Shown one piece after another: positions 1 through 7,536 of a stretch of 64,000 nucleotides of DNA. The translations under genes and the position numbers were made by a program. The stretch spans positions 1-64,000 of the forward strand of contig NZ_JAJNKA010000020.1 in the NCBI RefSeq assembly GCF_021533215.1, written 5' to 3'. This DNA comes from Portibacter lacus. Lineage in GTDB: Bacteria; Bacteroidota; Bacteroidia; Chitinophagales; Saprospiraceae. Position 1 is the first letter of the stretch; the number at the start of each line of letters is the position of its first letter. Under the pieces are notes generated by a model, which saw only the letters and a list, made by a program, of their open reading frames with translations, had not been told where the DNA came from and made no database searches.

Positions 1-1
1 C

Positions 2-106
2 TGGAAAGAGTTCTATCAGCCAAGTCGACCACCGGGAACAAAAACGTTTGTTTGGGGATTAGAGAAGTTCGAATCAATTATGATTGGCTACAACATATTA
101 AATTAA
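2..106 (+). CDS. C-terminal end of an unidentified protein (partial)
   Basis: An open frame enters from the left edge and encodes 34 residues before a TAA stop. It is rich in aromatic residues (for example FVWGLEKF and MIGYNILN) and reads like the end of a real protein, but the fragment is too short to assign a family. The frame is called only because it is open from the first complete codon and is followed by a non-coding, repeat-containing gap. It could also be a chance open frame. Confidence 0.45.
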   Translation, partial: WKEFYQPSRPPGTKTFVWGLEKFESIMIGYNILN

Positions 107-385
107 AAAGATGTGTACGAACGTCAGCGGTATGCGCTCGGTTCACTCTTGAAATCGAATAATACTTACCTCGCGGTTTACGCTCGGTTCACTCCCTATT
201 TTAACGCTGTTAAAATTGCTGCGCATCGGTTGTTCATCCACGAACTCCAGGAAATGCAGGATTTTAATTTGAGACTTTCGGTAAAGCTATAGTATGTAAG
301 GTGGAGCGTGCAAGGTTTAAGTGAAAAGGTGTCAAAATTGACTTCAATTACTTAAAAACACTAAATTCGTTTCTATTTTACTATT
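107..385. other. Intergenic gap with a short direct repeat
   Basis: No gene is seen here. A 22-bp sequence occurs twice in direct orientation, at 127-148 and 173-194, with a 46-bp period and about three mismatches; the shared core is GCTCGGTTCACTC. The rest is AT-rich and probably carries the promoter of the acetyltransferase gene. Confidence 0.5.
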
Positions 386-925
386 ATGGAATTAAAATTT
401 GCCAATCGCTTCCCGGTGATTAAATCAGAGAGAATCACGCTCAGAGAATTAAAAAAATCTGACGCAGAATTTATTCATTTCATGAGGAATGACGCAAAAG
501 TCAATGAATTCGTAGATAGACCTGGAACAGAAAACATAAAAGATGCTGAGTTTTTTATTGAGCAACGTTATCAAGCATTCTTTCATAAAGAGGCTATCTA
601 CTGGGGCATCGAACTGAACACGAATGGGTTTATGATTGGAAGTGTTACCCTTTGGCATTTAGATTTAGAAGAAGGCCAAGGTGAACTAGGTTATGATCTT
701 CATCCCAGCTTTCAGCGGAAGGGTTTTATGTCTGAAGCAATAAAAACAGTGCTTAATTATGGCTTTAATATGCTTCAGTTAAAGAAAATTGTAGCATTTA
801 CCTCAACAGAGAACAAGCCTTCTCAAAAGATTTTGGAAAAATTTGGATTCGTGAGACTGCCTGATAAGGATATGCCAGAAATGGACTTGGAAGCTGGATT
901 GTACGGTTATTTTTTAAAAGCGTGA
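386..925 (+). CDS. GNAT-family N-acetyltransferase (RimJ/RimL-like)
   Basis: This 179-residue protein is a GCN5-related acetyltransferase of the RimJ/RimL type, which transfers an acetyl group from acetyl-CoA to an amine, often a protein N-terminus or a small molecule. The acetyl-CoA loop is visible as QRKGFM at residues 110-115, after the family's GxLGYxLHPxF strand. The later ENKPSQKILEKFGF segment (142-155) is the usual end of the fold. The length is typical for the family. It stands alone on its strand. The substrate cannot be predicted. Confidence 0.9.
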   Translation: MELKFANRFPVIKSERITLRELKKSDAEFIHFMRNDAKVNEFVDRPGTENIKDAEFFIEQRYQAFFHKEAIYWGIELNTNGFMIGSVTLWHLDLEEGQGELGYDLHPSFQRKGFMSEAIKTVLNYGFNMLQLKKIVAFTSTENKPSQKILEKFGFVRLPDKDMPEMDLEAGLYGYFLKA

Positions 926-1013
926 TCATTAGTAGTTAATAAGTAAGGACGCTTGTTATGAATAAAGTAGCGTTTATACTATATTGTCGATTCAAACAAA
1001 AAGCCACGCTAAA

Positions 1014-2543
1014 ATGAAGTTGTCAACTTATTTCTCCTCTATTCTATTTTTATTATTTATTGGTCAATGTATTGCTCAACCAGCAACTCACAAATTATCA
1101 GTAAAGATAGAAATTGATGATGATGTAAAACCAAATTTTGAAAAAGATGGAAGACTATACGTTTTTCTAAGTCAAAACATGAATGCAGAACCAAGAACAC
1201 AAACTTGGCCTAGTCCATTCCAAAAGACCTTTGTTTTTGCTCAAAACATTACCAATGCAAAAGCCGAAGATGGGTTTGAAATAAGTAATTCTGACAAATG
1301 GATTAGTACAGCAAATTGGAACCTGGATGAAGTTCCTAATGGAAAGTACAATTTTCAAGTCCTTTGGGATCAAGATGAAACAGAGTCTCGAATAGAGGCA
1401 GCTGGAAACTTATACAGTGATGCAGAAGTGATAACGCTTGAAGGAAATAAAGAAGTTACTGTTAGCATTTCTAAGAAAATTCCACCGCATACAGTTGTCG
1501 AACACGAATTGGTTAAAGTTATCGATATGAAAAGTGATTTGCTTTCGGAATTCTGGGGCAAGACAATGAATCTAAAAGCAGCTATTTTACTCCCTAGAAA
1601 CTACGATTCTTCTAAAGCATATCCTATCAGGTATAACGTTGCAGGATATGGTGGTCGTTATTTTAGATTGAATAGACTGGTTTCGAATGAGGAATTCATG
1701 GCATGGTGGCAATCAGATGAAGCACCAGAAATTGTCAATGTCTTTTTAGACGGCGAGGGTCCTTTCGGTGATTCATATCAAATGGATTCTGAAAACAGTG
1801 GTCCGTATGGCGAATCATTGATCAAGGAATTAATTCCACACATTGAATCGCAATATAGAGGCACATCAGATGCGAAAACAAGATTTGTAGATGGCTGCTC
1901 TACTGGTGGTTGGGTTTCTTTAGGACTCCAATTGTACTATCCAGATGACTTTAATGGTGTTTTTTCATACAGCCCAGATGCAGTTGAATTTAGTAACTAT
2001 CAACTCGTTAATATATATGCGGATGAAAATGCATATACGAATGAATTTGGATATCCTAGACCAGTCATGAGAAGTGTGATGGGGGAGCCGATTTTGGGAT
2101 TAAAGGAATTTATTCAATATGAAAATGTATTAGGATCTTCTAATACCTACCTTAATTCTGGTGGTCAGTTTAGTGCACACACGGCACTTTATAGTCCTAA
2201 AGGAGCAAATGGACTTCCAAAGCCAATTTTTGACCCGATTTCAGGAGATATTGACCATGAAGTGGCTGAACATTGGAAGAAGTATGATTTTAAATTACAC
2301 GCTGAAGAGAATTGGACAGAGCTAGGACCTAAAGTTGCTGGAAAGATTTATGTATGGATGGGAGATATGGATAATTTTTATCTAAATCCTGCTACAAGAG
2401 TGTTTAGTGAATACTTGGAAACTACTGAAAATCCTAAGTCAGATGCGGTTATAGATTTCTCACCGATGCAAGGACACTGTAGTGAATATTCTAACAAAAG
2501 AGTATTAATGCAAATGGCTGATCGCTTAGAAACAATAAAATAG
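1014..2543 (+). CDS. Secreted alpha/beta-hydrolase, esterase D-like
   Basis: The start is set at the ATG at 1014, because it begins a clear signal peptide (MKLSTYFSSILFLLFIGQC, cleavage near AQ). A TTG 30 nt upstream would put charged residues in front of it. The mature part has an N-terminal beta-rich domain to about residue 160, then an alpha/beta-hydrolase like the enterochelin-esterase (esterase D) family. The nucleophile elbow is GCSTGG, with Ser at about residue 296. A His in QGHCSEYSN near the C-terminus is the likely catalytic base. It probably hydrolyses an ester in the periplasm or outside the cell; the substrate is unknown. It is convergent with the next gene, 2 nt away. Confidence 0.8.
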   Translation: MKLSTYFSSILFLLFIGQCIAQPATHKLSVKIEIDDDVKPNFEKDGRLYVFLSQNMNAEPRTQTWPSPFQKTFVFAQNITNAKAEDGFEISNSDKWISTANWNLDEVPNGKYNFQVLWDQDETESRIEAAGNLYSDAEVITLEGNKEVTVSISKKIPPHTVVEHELVKVIDMKSDLLSEFWGKTMNLKAAILLPRNYDSSKAYPIRYNVAGYGGRYFRLNRLVSNEEFMAWWQSDEAPEIVNVFLDGEGPFGDSYQMDSENSGPYGESLIKELIPHIESQYRGTSDAKTRFVDGCSTGGWVSLGLQLYYPDDFNGVFSYSPDAVEFSNYQLVNIYADENAYTNEFGYPRPVMRSVMGEPILGLKEFIQYENVLGSSNTYLNSGGQFSAHTALYSPKGANGLPKPIFDPISGDIDHEVAEHWKKYDFKLHAEENWTELGPKVAGKIYVWMGDMDNFYLNPATRVFSEYLETTENPKSDAVIDFSPMQGHCSEYSNKRVLMQMADRLETIK

Positions 2544-2545
2544 TT

Positions 2546-2878
2546 CTAGCTAGTCTGTGGTTGGTTTTGCAATTCTTGGTGTATACCTTTGAATACTTTA
2601 TGATCAGCGATAAATGTCCCAAATGGTACAAAAGATGAAAGCAATATAAGGCCAGTCTTAACGATAGACCACTTATAGGAAACTGCAGCAACGATGGCCA
2701 TCACAACAAATAATAAGAAGAGGAAACCATGAGCACTTCCGACCATTCCTACCATTTCAGGTTTGTCAAATGCATACTTGAGTGGCATCGCGATGAAAAG
2801 AAGAACAAGTAATGAAAGACCTTCTATGAAAGCTGTTAATCTAAAAAGGCCAATAAAGGAATTAAAGTATTTTGTCAT
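2546..2878 (-). CDS. DUF3817 small integral membrane protein
   Basis: This 110-residue protein has three hydrophobic segments and the features of DUF3817: FRLTAFIEGLSLLVL near the N-terminus, a GSAHGFLF segment in the middle, and PFGTFIADHK near the C-terminus. The length matches the family. Its function is unknown in any organism. It is transcribed convergently with the esterase gene, and a TACCTTTG box lies 42 nt upstream of its start. Confidence 0.85.
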   Translation of the reverse strand: MTKYFNSFIGLFRLTAFIEGLSLLVLLFIAMPLKYAFDKPEMVGMVGSAHGFLFLLFVVMAIVAAVSYKWSIVKTGLILLSSFVPFGTFIADHKVFKGIHQELQNQPQTS

Positions 2879-2919
2879 AGTCTATCTAAATATCAAAGGA
2901 GTTGTTTGTAATTAGAGCG

Positions 2920-2927
2920 CAAAGGTA
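2920..2927 (-). promoter_or_regulatory. Promoter -7 box (TACCTTTG) of the DUF3817 gene
   Basis: On the minus strand TACCTTTG matches the Bacteroidota -7 consensus TAnnTTTG, 42 nt upstream of the start codon. No good -33 TTG partner is seen at the expected spacing, so the call rests on one box. Confidence 0.4.
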
Positions 2928-3024
2928 GGGAATGGTTATTAATTATATGGTAAAGGAATTGGGAATTTAGACATATCGTATTTAGGATTGCGAACATAAG
3001 TCAGCTTTTTTCACTTAGATCGGT

Positions 3025-3651
3025 ATGGAAACAGTATTAATAGCAGGTGCAAATGGCACCACAGGAAGAAAAATCGCTAATCTTTTATCGGAATCAAAGG
3101 ACTATCAACCGATCGCAATGGTTCGAAAAGAAGAACAAGTGGATCATTTCAAGTCGTTAGGCATAGAAACCGTGTTAGGTGATCTAGAAAAAAATATAAG
3201 TCATGCTGTTAAAGGTGTGGATAAGTTGATTTTTGCCGCTGGTTCAGGAGGAAAGAAGGTTGTGGAAGTAGACCAAGAGGGAGCGAAAAAAATGATTGAT
3301 GCATCTGTAGACTTAGGTGTTAAGAAATTTGTGATGCTTAGTTCAATGGGAGCTGATACACCGGAGAAAGGAGGTGATCTAAAAGATTATTTAAAGGCAA
3401 AACAAAATGCAGATATCCATTTACGGAAAAGTGGTCTAGACTACACGATTGTTAGACCTGGAACCTTGACTAATGAGGGAGGGTTGAATTACATTGAGTT
3501 AAAAGAAAAGTTAGGTGAATCTGGTGAGATTAGTAGAGCGGATGTAGCAGAAACGTTGGTGGATTGTTTAGCAGATGGTGTTGCAGAGAAAGCTACATTT
3601 GAAATCATCAAAGGAGAGACCTTAATTAAGGAAGCAGTTAAAAAAGTGTAA
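3025..3651 (+). CDS. NAD(P)-binding SDR-like protein (NmrA/YwnB type)
   Basis: This 208-residue protein is an atypical short-chain dehydrogenase. The N-terminal dinucleotide motif GANGTTGRKIA (residues 8-18) is clear. It is followed by GDLEKNISHAVKGVDKLIFAAG, KKFVMLSSMGAD and YTIVRPGTLT, which are characteristic of the NAD(P)H-binding NmrA-like group. The catalytic YxxxK tyrosine is replaced by the DYLKAKQNAD segment that this subgroup uses. It probably acts as a reductase, epimerase or redox-sensing protein in the cytoplasm. It is monocistronic. Confidence 0.85.
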   Translation: METVLIAGANGTTGRKIANLLSESKDYQPIAMVRKEEQVDHFKSLGIETVLGDLEKNISHAVKGVDKLIFAAGSGGKKVVEVDQEGAKKMIDASVDLGVKKFVMLSSMGADTPEKGGDLKDYLKAKQNADIHLRKSGLDYTIVRPGTLTNEGGLNYIELKEKLGESGEISRADVAETLVDCLADGVAEKATFEIIKGETLIKEAVKKV

Positions 3652-3667
3652 GAATTGAGATGCAATT

Positions 3668-3709
3668 ACTCTTGATGACAGCGCTTTTTCAGCGATGTTA
3701 TTAATGTTC
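3668..3709 (+). repeat. 42-bp direct repeat, copy 1
   Basis: The sequence starts ACTCTTGATGACAGCGCTTT and ends with ATGTTATTAATGTTC. It recurs at 3866-3908 with about two differences and a one-base insertion. Each copy contains a small inverted repeat, AGCGCTTTTTC(T)AGCG. Confidence 0.75.
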
Positions 3710-3792
3710 CTGTAGACGGATTCAAGTTTCAAAAACGATACATGGTTAATTTCAAGATACTAATGACGATTAAATACTAAACACAATCCATT

Positions 3793-3855
3793 AGGTGTCG
3801 CACCTACGGAGCTTAAATATATATTTCATATTTTTATTACAAAGGTGTCACCCCT
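3793..3855. repeat. Pair of short hairpins (AGGTG-TCG-CACCT type)
   Basis: The sequence AGGTG-TCG-CACCT at 3793-3805 is a perfect 5-bp inverted repeat. After a 35-nt AT-rich stretch, AAAGGTGTCACCCCT gives a second hairpin-like segment. The pair lies between the two 42-bp direct repeats in the gap between the SDR and YiiX-like genes, and no gene is seen here. Confidence 0.5.
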
Positions 3856-3865
3856 CTAGGGTTTT

Positions 3866-3908
3866 ACTCTTGATGACAGCGCTTTTTCTAGCGATGTTAT
3901 CAATGTTC
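3866..3908 (+). repeat. 42-bp direct repeat, copy 2
   Basis: This is the second copy of the repeat at 3668-3709, in the same orientation and about 198 bp downstream. Both copies lie in the 419-nt gene-free gap between the SDR-like gene and the convergent YiiX-like gene. Confidence 0.75.
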
Positions 3909-3994
3909 AGGATACAGATTCATTAGTTTGTGTAAGCCTAGTTGTGGTCCGTAGCATTTTCTCACACTGAAATTAGCTTCAAAAATAGAAAACT

Positions 3995-4047
3995 AACCTG
4001 ATACTTTTTAAGCGAAGGAATGAGCTTAGGCAAGAAAGTGTAAGGTT
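3995..4047 (+). repeat. Palindromic repeat family 1, copy A
   Basis: The left arm AACCTGATACTTT and right arm AAAGTGTAAGGTT form an inverted repeat around a loop of about 27 nt that begins TTAAGCGAAGG. It is one of six related copies in the window, all in the same orientation. This copy lies at the 3' end of the YiiX-like gene. Confidence 0.8.
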
Positions 4048-4070
4048 TATCTTGCATCTTATCTACATCT

Positions 4071-4739
4071 TTAATCAAAATACTCATGGACAATTTCTAG
4101 TTTAGACGACTTACTCATAAGACCTGGATTAATACCAGGTTCGCCCTCAGGAATAGGAAAACGATGCGCTTCAAAATAATCTACCCAAATAGAAAAGAAT
4201 TCATTAGTCCTAGGATCTTTAAATGTCATTGGAGCCAATTGGAAAATGGTATCACCAGCATTTGTATTAAATGCATCATGTATTAATTCAGAACAGTAGT
4301 ATTTCTGATTTCCGTATATAAATAACGTGTCATAAGGTTTGTCTAATTGATTGAGCACCCAATTATTGATAGACGGAATAGCCTCTTTATACTTAGATTT
4401 TAATCTGCCAACCGCAATGTTGGGCTGATTATCTAATGTTACACTTGCCATTAGGAAAGTATCAAGTGGAGTAAGACCAACTCCTCCTGACATAGTAGCT
4501 TCGAAAACCTTCAAAGTTCCTTCATCATTGATAACCATTCCCACATGAGCAAAATCGTTATCACCGTATCCATCAGTCACTGCATTAATCGCTTTAGCGA
4601 ATTCAGAAGACTCCCACTTCTGAAAAAGCAGATCACCTTCTTTTAGGTGAAAAGTTTCATCCTTACATCCGATAATAACAAAAAGTAGCAGTAGATAAAC
4701 AATTGTAATAATTCCTTTCTCTTTGATTGATATATACAT
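4071..4739 (-). CDS. YiiX/YebB-like papain-fold amidase (lipoprotein)
   Basis: This 222-residue protein belongs to the permuted NlpC/P60 (YiiX/YebB) cysteine hydrolases. A hydrophobic N-terminus ends in VIIGC, so Cys25 is a probable lipid-modified residue and the enzyme would sit in the envelope. The family motifs are in order: GDLLFQ at 35-40, catalytic His65 in FAHVGMV, and catalytic Cys149 in YYCSELIHDAF. In this permuted family the His precedes the Cys, as seen here. Known relatives act on amide or lipid linkages; the substrate here is unknown. Two copies of palindromic family 1 lie just upstream of the gene and one just downstream. Confidence 0.82.
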   Translation of the reverse strand: MYISIKEKGIITIVYLLLLFVIIGCKDETFHLKEGDLLFQKWESSEFAKAINAVTDGYGDNDFAHVGMVINDEGTLKVFEATMSGGVGLTPLDTFLMASVTLDNQPNIAVGRLKSKYKEAIPSINNWVLNQLDKPYDTLFIYGNQKYYCSELIHDAFNTNAGDTIFQLAPMTFKDPRTNEFFSIWVDYFEAHRFPIPEGEPGINPGLMSKSSKLEIVHEYFD

Positions 4740-4771
4740 AAGCGCAAAGAAATGAATTTATTCCCAATTCT

Positions 4772-4822
4772 AACCTGACGCTTTTTAGCGAAGGCCTGAA
4801 CGTAGTAGGAAAGGGTAAGATT
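4772..4822 (+). repeat. Palindromic repeat family 1, copy B
   Basis: This copy begins AACCTGACGCTTTTTAGCG and ends GGGTAAGATT, and is more degenerate than the others. It is wrapped in an outer inverted repeat, TTCCCAATT (4761-4769) and AATTGGGAA (4830-4838). It lies directly upstream of the YiiX-like gene. Confidence 0.7.
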
Positions 4823-4874
4823 TTTTAGTTAATTGGGAATAATTGATGTCCTTCTAATCCTCAAAATAGAAATC

Positions 4875-4927
4875 AACCGGAACCTTTTTAAGCACAGCAA
4901 TGCGGGCAGTCAAGAAAGTGTTAGGTT
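4875..4927 (+). repeat. Palindromic repeat family 1, copy C
   Basis: The left arm AACCGGAACCTTT and right arm AAAGTGTTAGGTT surround a loop that keeps the TTAAGC start. This copy lies with copy B in the 318-nt gap between the YiiX-like and YceI genes. Nothing else is recognised in that gap. Confidence 0.75.
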
Positions 4928-5057
4928 TTTTGACAAATGAGAATTGTTCAATATGCAGAATAAGCATCAGCCCTACAAAGGTTAAAACTTAATTTAAAGT
5001 CATCAATTCAGAAGAGTAAGATTCACGTGCTGCCTTAGATTATTCTGAAATCGATTT

Positions 5058-5633
5058 TTAATTTTCTTTTGGTTCTTCTACTTCCACATTGCACAAGATT
5101 TCGATTATAGGCGCAACAGAACCAGCTGCTCCAGATACTCCAAAGTCATTTCTGTCCACATTCCCTGTTAATTGGAATCCTACCTTATTTCTGCCATCTC
5201 TAGTTTTAGTTGAACCTATATGATGGGCAGCAATTTCAACTTCCTTTGTGTTACCTTTCATGGTCAAATTTCCTACGACAGTGTACATATTGTCCTCAGT
5301 TTTCGTAAACGAAGTACTTACAAAGCTTATCGTAGGATGATTTTCCATATCGAAAAAATCATTTCTTTTGAGATGATTGTCTCTACCTTCAGCTCCAGTA
5401 TTTATACTGTTGACCTGAGCAGTAAAGGATACTTTGGCTCCTGTGAAATCTTCTGGTGTACCTCCTTCCATCGTGGCCTCGAATTCCATAAATCTACCAT
5501 TGATAAAGGAAATTCCGGAATGTTTTGCGTTGAACATAATGCTAGAGTGATTAGCATCAACTTTCCATGATTGAGCATTGGAACTAATGGCAATAAGCAT
5601 TATTGCCAAAAATAAATATAAGTGATTTTTCAT
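5058..5633 (-). CDS. YceI-family periplasmic lipid-binding protein
   Basis: This 191-residue protein has a signal peptide (about 20 residues, ending SNAQ) and a complete YceI lipocalin-like barrel. It opens WKVDANHSSIMFNAKHSGIS, contains the GRFMEFEATM and GRDNHLKRNDFFDMENHPTI segments, and closes with RNDFGVSG. YceI proteins bind polyisoprenoid or other long lipids in the periplasm. The 191-residue length is normal. It is monocistronic, with palindromic repeat copies on both sides. Confidence 0.93.
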   Translation of the reverse strand: MKNHLYLFLAIMLIAISSNAQSWKVDANHSSIMFNAKHSGISFINGRFMEFEATMEGGTPEDFTGAKVSFTAQVNSINTGAEGRDNHLKRNDFFDMENHPTISFVSTSFTKTEDNMYTVVGNLTMKGNTKEVEIAAHHIGSTKTRDGRNKVGFQLTGNVDRNDFGVSGAAGSVAPIIEILCNVEVEEPKEN

Positions 5634-5755
5634 GTTGAAATTGTTTAGAAAACCAATATACAGAATAGGTAGAATAAATCTGAAAGTTTTTGGAAGATCT
5701 TATTTGCTGGCAGAAAATTAAAGTTTGCCTTGGATATTGATCCTTTCAAAGTATC

Positions 5756-5807
5756 AACCTCACACTTTTTAAGTCAAGGTATGAGCGTAGCAGGAAAGTG
5801 TTAGGTT
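5756..5807 (+). repeat. Palindromic repeat family 1, copy D
   Basis: The left arm AACCTCACACTTT and right arm AAAGTGTTAGGTT are near-perfect partners. The copy lies in the 301-nt gap between the divergent YceI and DUF4157 genes, and no other feature is seen there. Confidence 0.8.
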
Positions 5808-5934
5808 TTTTCATAATAAAGCAAAAAGCGGAATCAAGAATAAGTAGATTTCCCAATTCATTATTAAAATTAAAAAACTAGTACATCTACGTATACAACA
5901 TATGCGATTTTTAATTTAACTTTAGGTATATCAA

Positions 5935-7314
5935 ATGTTTAACACCCCCATTATTCATCTGATAAACCCCAAACCAATGGATCATATACATGATCGCACC
6001 ACAGATGCTGAATACTCGAAGGCCAATTCGAATGAATTAAGCATGGCAACTGTTGACCCTGTTCAAACAGTTTCGTTTGCACCACCACCATTGCAACTTA
6101 AAGTTGAAAGCCCGGAAAAGGATAAGCCAGAAATTGGAAACGAAGAAAAATCTGCCCAACTCAAAACAGCAAATGGTGAAGGCGATGAAAATCCGCCTCA
6201 TGATGCTTCTTCCCCAAATAATACTGGTCTACCTAAACAATTGAAAAGTGGGGTGGAAAACCTCTCAGGATTTTCGCTCGATGACGTAAAAGTCCACTAC
6301 AATTCTGATAAACCAGCCCAACTACAAGCTCACGCATATGCACAAGGGACAGATATTCACTTAGCTTCAGGTCAAGAAAAACATCTGCCTCATGAAGCAT
6401 GGCATGTTGTCCAGCAAAAACAAGGAAGAGTAAAACCGACCATCCAGATGAAGGCATTCAGCATCAATGATGATGCTGGGTTAGAGAAGGAAGCGGATGT
6501 GATGGGGGAGAAGGCGATGGATTCAACTTGCCCAAAAAAGTCGTTTCAATTGAAAAAGAGCTCCAACAATACAGAAATTATTCAACAGCGTAATTGGGGT
6601 AAGACTATTGCAAATATTGCTTCGTTTGGTATTCGGAAATTGATTGTTCATATTCAGAGAGCAAACCAAAATCAGCCAGCAAATAACGCAGGACCTGTTC
6701 CTCAGGCAGATCCAGAAGATGAATTTGTGAATGCGTATGAACAATCTAGATATTATCATCATACAGAATTTGCAGATAATATGCCTTCTATTGAACAACA
6801 TGGGTTGCTGAATTATAAAGATCGACCGAAAGTTTTGGGGAAACAAGTTCATGGTATGTCCAGAATAGGTGGAGATTTTGAAGGTGATGAAAAGAAAGGA
6901 GTGTTCTTAGGCCCTTCAAGGGATTGGATGACAGAGGGAGATAGCACTAATATGTCGAGAAATGTCGTTCGAGCTTTTCTTCCTTCCGATAGAACTGTTA
7001 AAAATAATACGTATGATGGAACAGATGTTCCTTCTAAAGAACTATATCGCGACGGTAAATATCCAGGTGCATTCATCACTAAAGACAGTATAGGAGGAGA
7101 TCAAGTTACTGGCCAAGAATTGCTAGAATTATTAGATCGTGATGATCCCAAAGTGGATTCAATTATCCAAACGGTGGCAACTCAATACGAAGGAGAAGCT
7201 CCTGATCTTGACACAATGAAGTTGCACATGAGAGCAGCCATCATGAAAAGAAGATTATCAAACGCACCATTACATGATATAGATGATAAATTAATGAAGG
7301 AAGATAACTTATAA
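5935..7314 (+). CDS. DUF4157 (eCIS core) protein with ART/DarT-like C-terminus
   Basis: This 459-residue protein has three parts. Residues 1-100 are a polar, probably disordered leader containing a PPPLQLK motif common at the front of eCIS-associated proteins. Residues 100-175 are the DUF4157 'eCIS core' domain with the zinc-protease-like HEAWH at 153-157 and a following EKEAD (184-188). DUF4157 proteins are associated with extracellular contractile injection systems (phage-tail-like), where they are thought to be cargo or to help load it. Residues 270-420 contain YYHHTEFADNMPSIEQHGLL, KKGVFLGPSRDW and GAFITKDSIGG, which resemble the DarT/RNA 2'-phosphotransferase ADP-ribosyltransferase fold; this toxin call is inference. 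Translation could start at Met1 or at Met15 (5977). No injection-system structural genes are in the window. Confidence 0.78.
   Translation: MFNTPIIHLINPKPMDHIHDRTTDAEYSKANSNELSMATVDPVQTVSFAPPPLQLKVESPEKDKPEIGNEEKSAQLKTANGEGDENPPHDASSPNNTGLPKQLKSGVENLSGFSLDDVKVHYNSDKPAQLQAHAYAQGTDIHLASGQEKHLPHEAWHVVQQKQGRVKPTIQMKAFSINDDAGLEKEADVMGEKAMDSTCPKKSFQLKKSSNNTEIIQQRNWGKTIANIASFGIRKLIVHIQRANQNQPANNAGPVPQADPEDEFVNAYEQSRYYHHTEFADNMPSIEQHGLLNYKDRPKVLGKQVHGMSRIGGDFEGDEKKGVFLGPSRDWMTEGDSTNMSRNVVRAFLPSDRTVKNNTYDGTDVPSKELYRDGKYPGAFITKDSIGGDQVTGQELLELLDRDDPKVDSIIQTVATQYEGEAPDLDTMKLHMRAAIMKRRLSNAPLHDIDDKLMKEDNL
5961..6032 (+). repeat. Leader duplication, upstream copy (inside the DUF4157 gene)
   Basis: The 72 bp that encode residues 9-33 of the DUF4157 protein recur at 7336-7407 with three or four mismatches, in the same orientation and just after the gene's end. 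This copy is in an intact reading frame. Confidence 0.9.
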
Positions 7315-7335
7315 GAGAAACAATAATATTCTTAA

Positions 7336-7459
7336 GATAAACCCCAAACCAATGGATCATATACATGATCGCACCATAGATGCTGTACACTCGAAGGCCA
7401 ATTCGAAAGATTCTTAAAATATTGCTACTGACTCATTTCAAGTAGTTACCTTCTATTAA
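7336..7459 (+). pseudogene. Relic of a second DUF4157-type leader
   Basis: This stretch repeats the 5' end of the preceding gene. It starts GATAAACCCCAAACCAATGG and translates as INPKPMDHIHDRTIDA and so on, then meets an in-frame TAA at 7415. Past that stop the same frame still reads IATDSFQVVTF, recognisably like MATVDPVQTVSF in the upstream gene, before a second stop at 7457. It is therefore a decayed copy of a leader region rather than a chance repeat. A 21-codon ORF (7352-7417) could still be translated. It lies between the intact gene and the Fic gene. Confidence 0.75.
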
Positions 7460-7489
7460 AAATAAACATGTAAAGAAAATTAGATTATC

Positions 7490-7514
7490 TTTACACGTAA
7501 ATTGTATGTGTAAA
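7490..7514. promoter_or_regulatory. Inverted repeat upstream of the Fic gene (possible operator)
   Basis: TTTACAC (7490-7496) and GTGTAAA (7508-7514) form a perfect 7-bp inverted repeat with an 11-nt spacer. It sits 22 nt before the ATG used for the Fic protein. Because that protein ends in a winged-helix domain, autoregulation through this site is a reasonable guess. Confidence 0.5.
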
Positions 7515-7536
7515 TAAAGTGCAGTTTTCTTTACGT

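Noticed and set aside
5220-5570. A 116-codon plus-strand frame across YceI
   Set aside because: It is antisense to a clear YceI gene with all motifs.
6523-6852. A 109-codon minus-strand frame inside the DUF4157 gene, considered as an immunity gene
   Set aside because: It is antisense to the recognised effector, has no start context and reads like reverse-complement coding bias.
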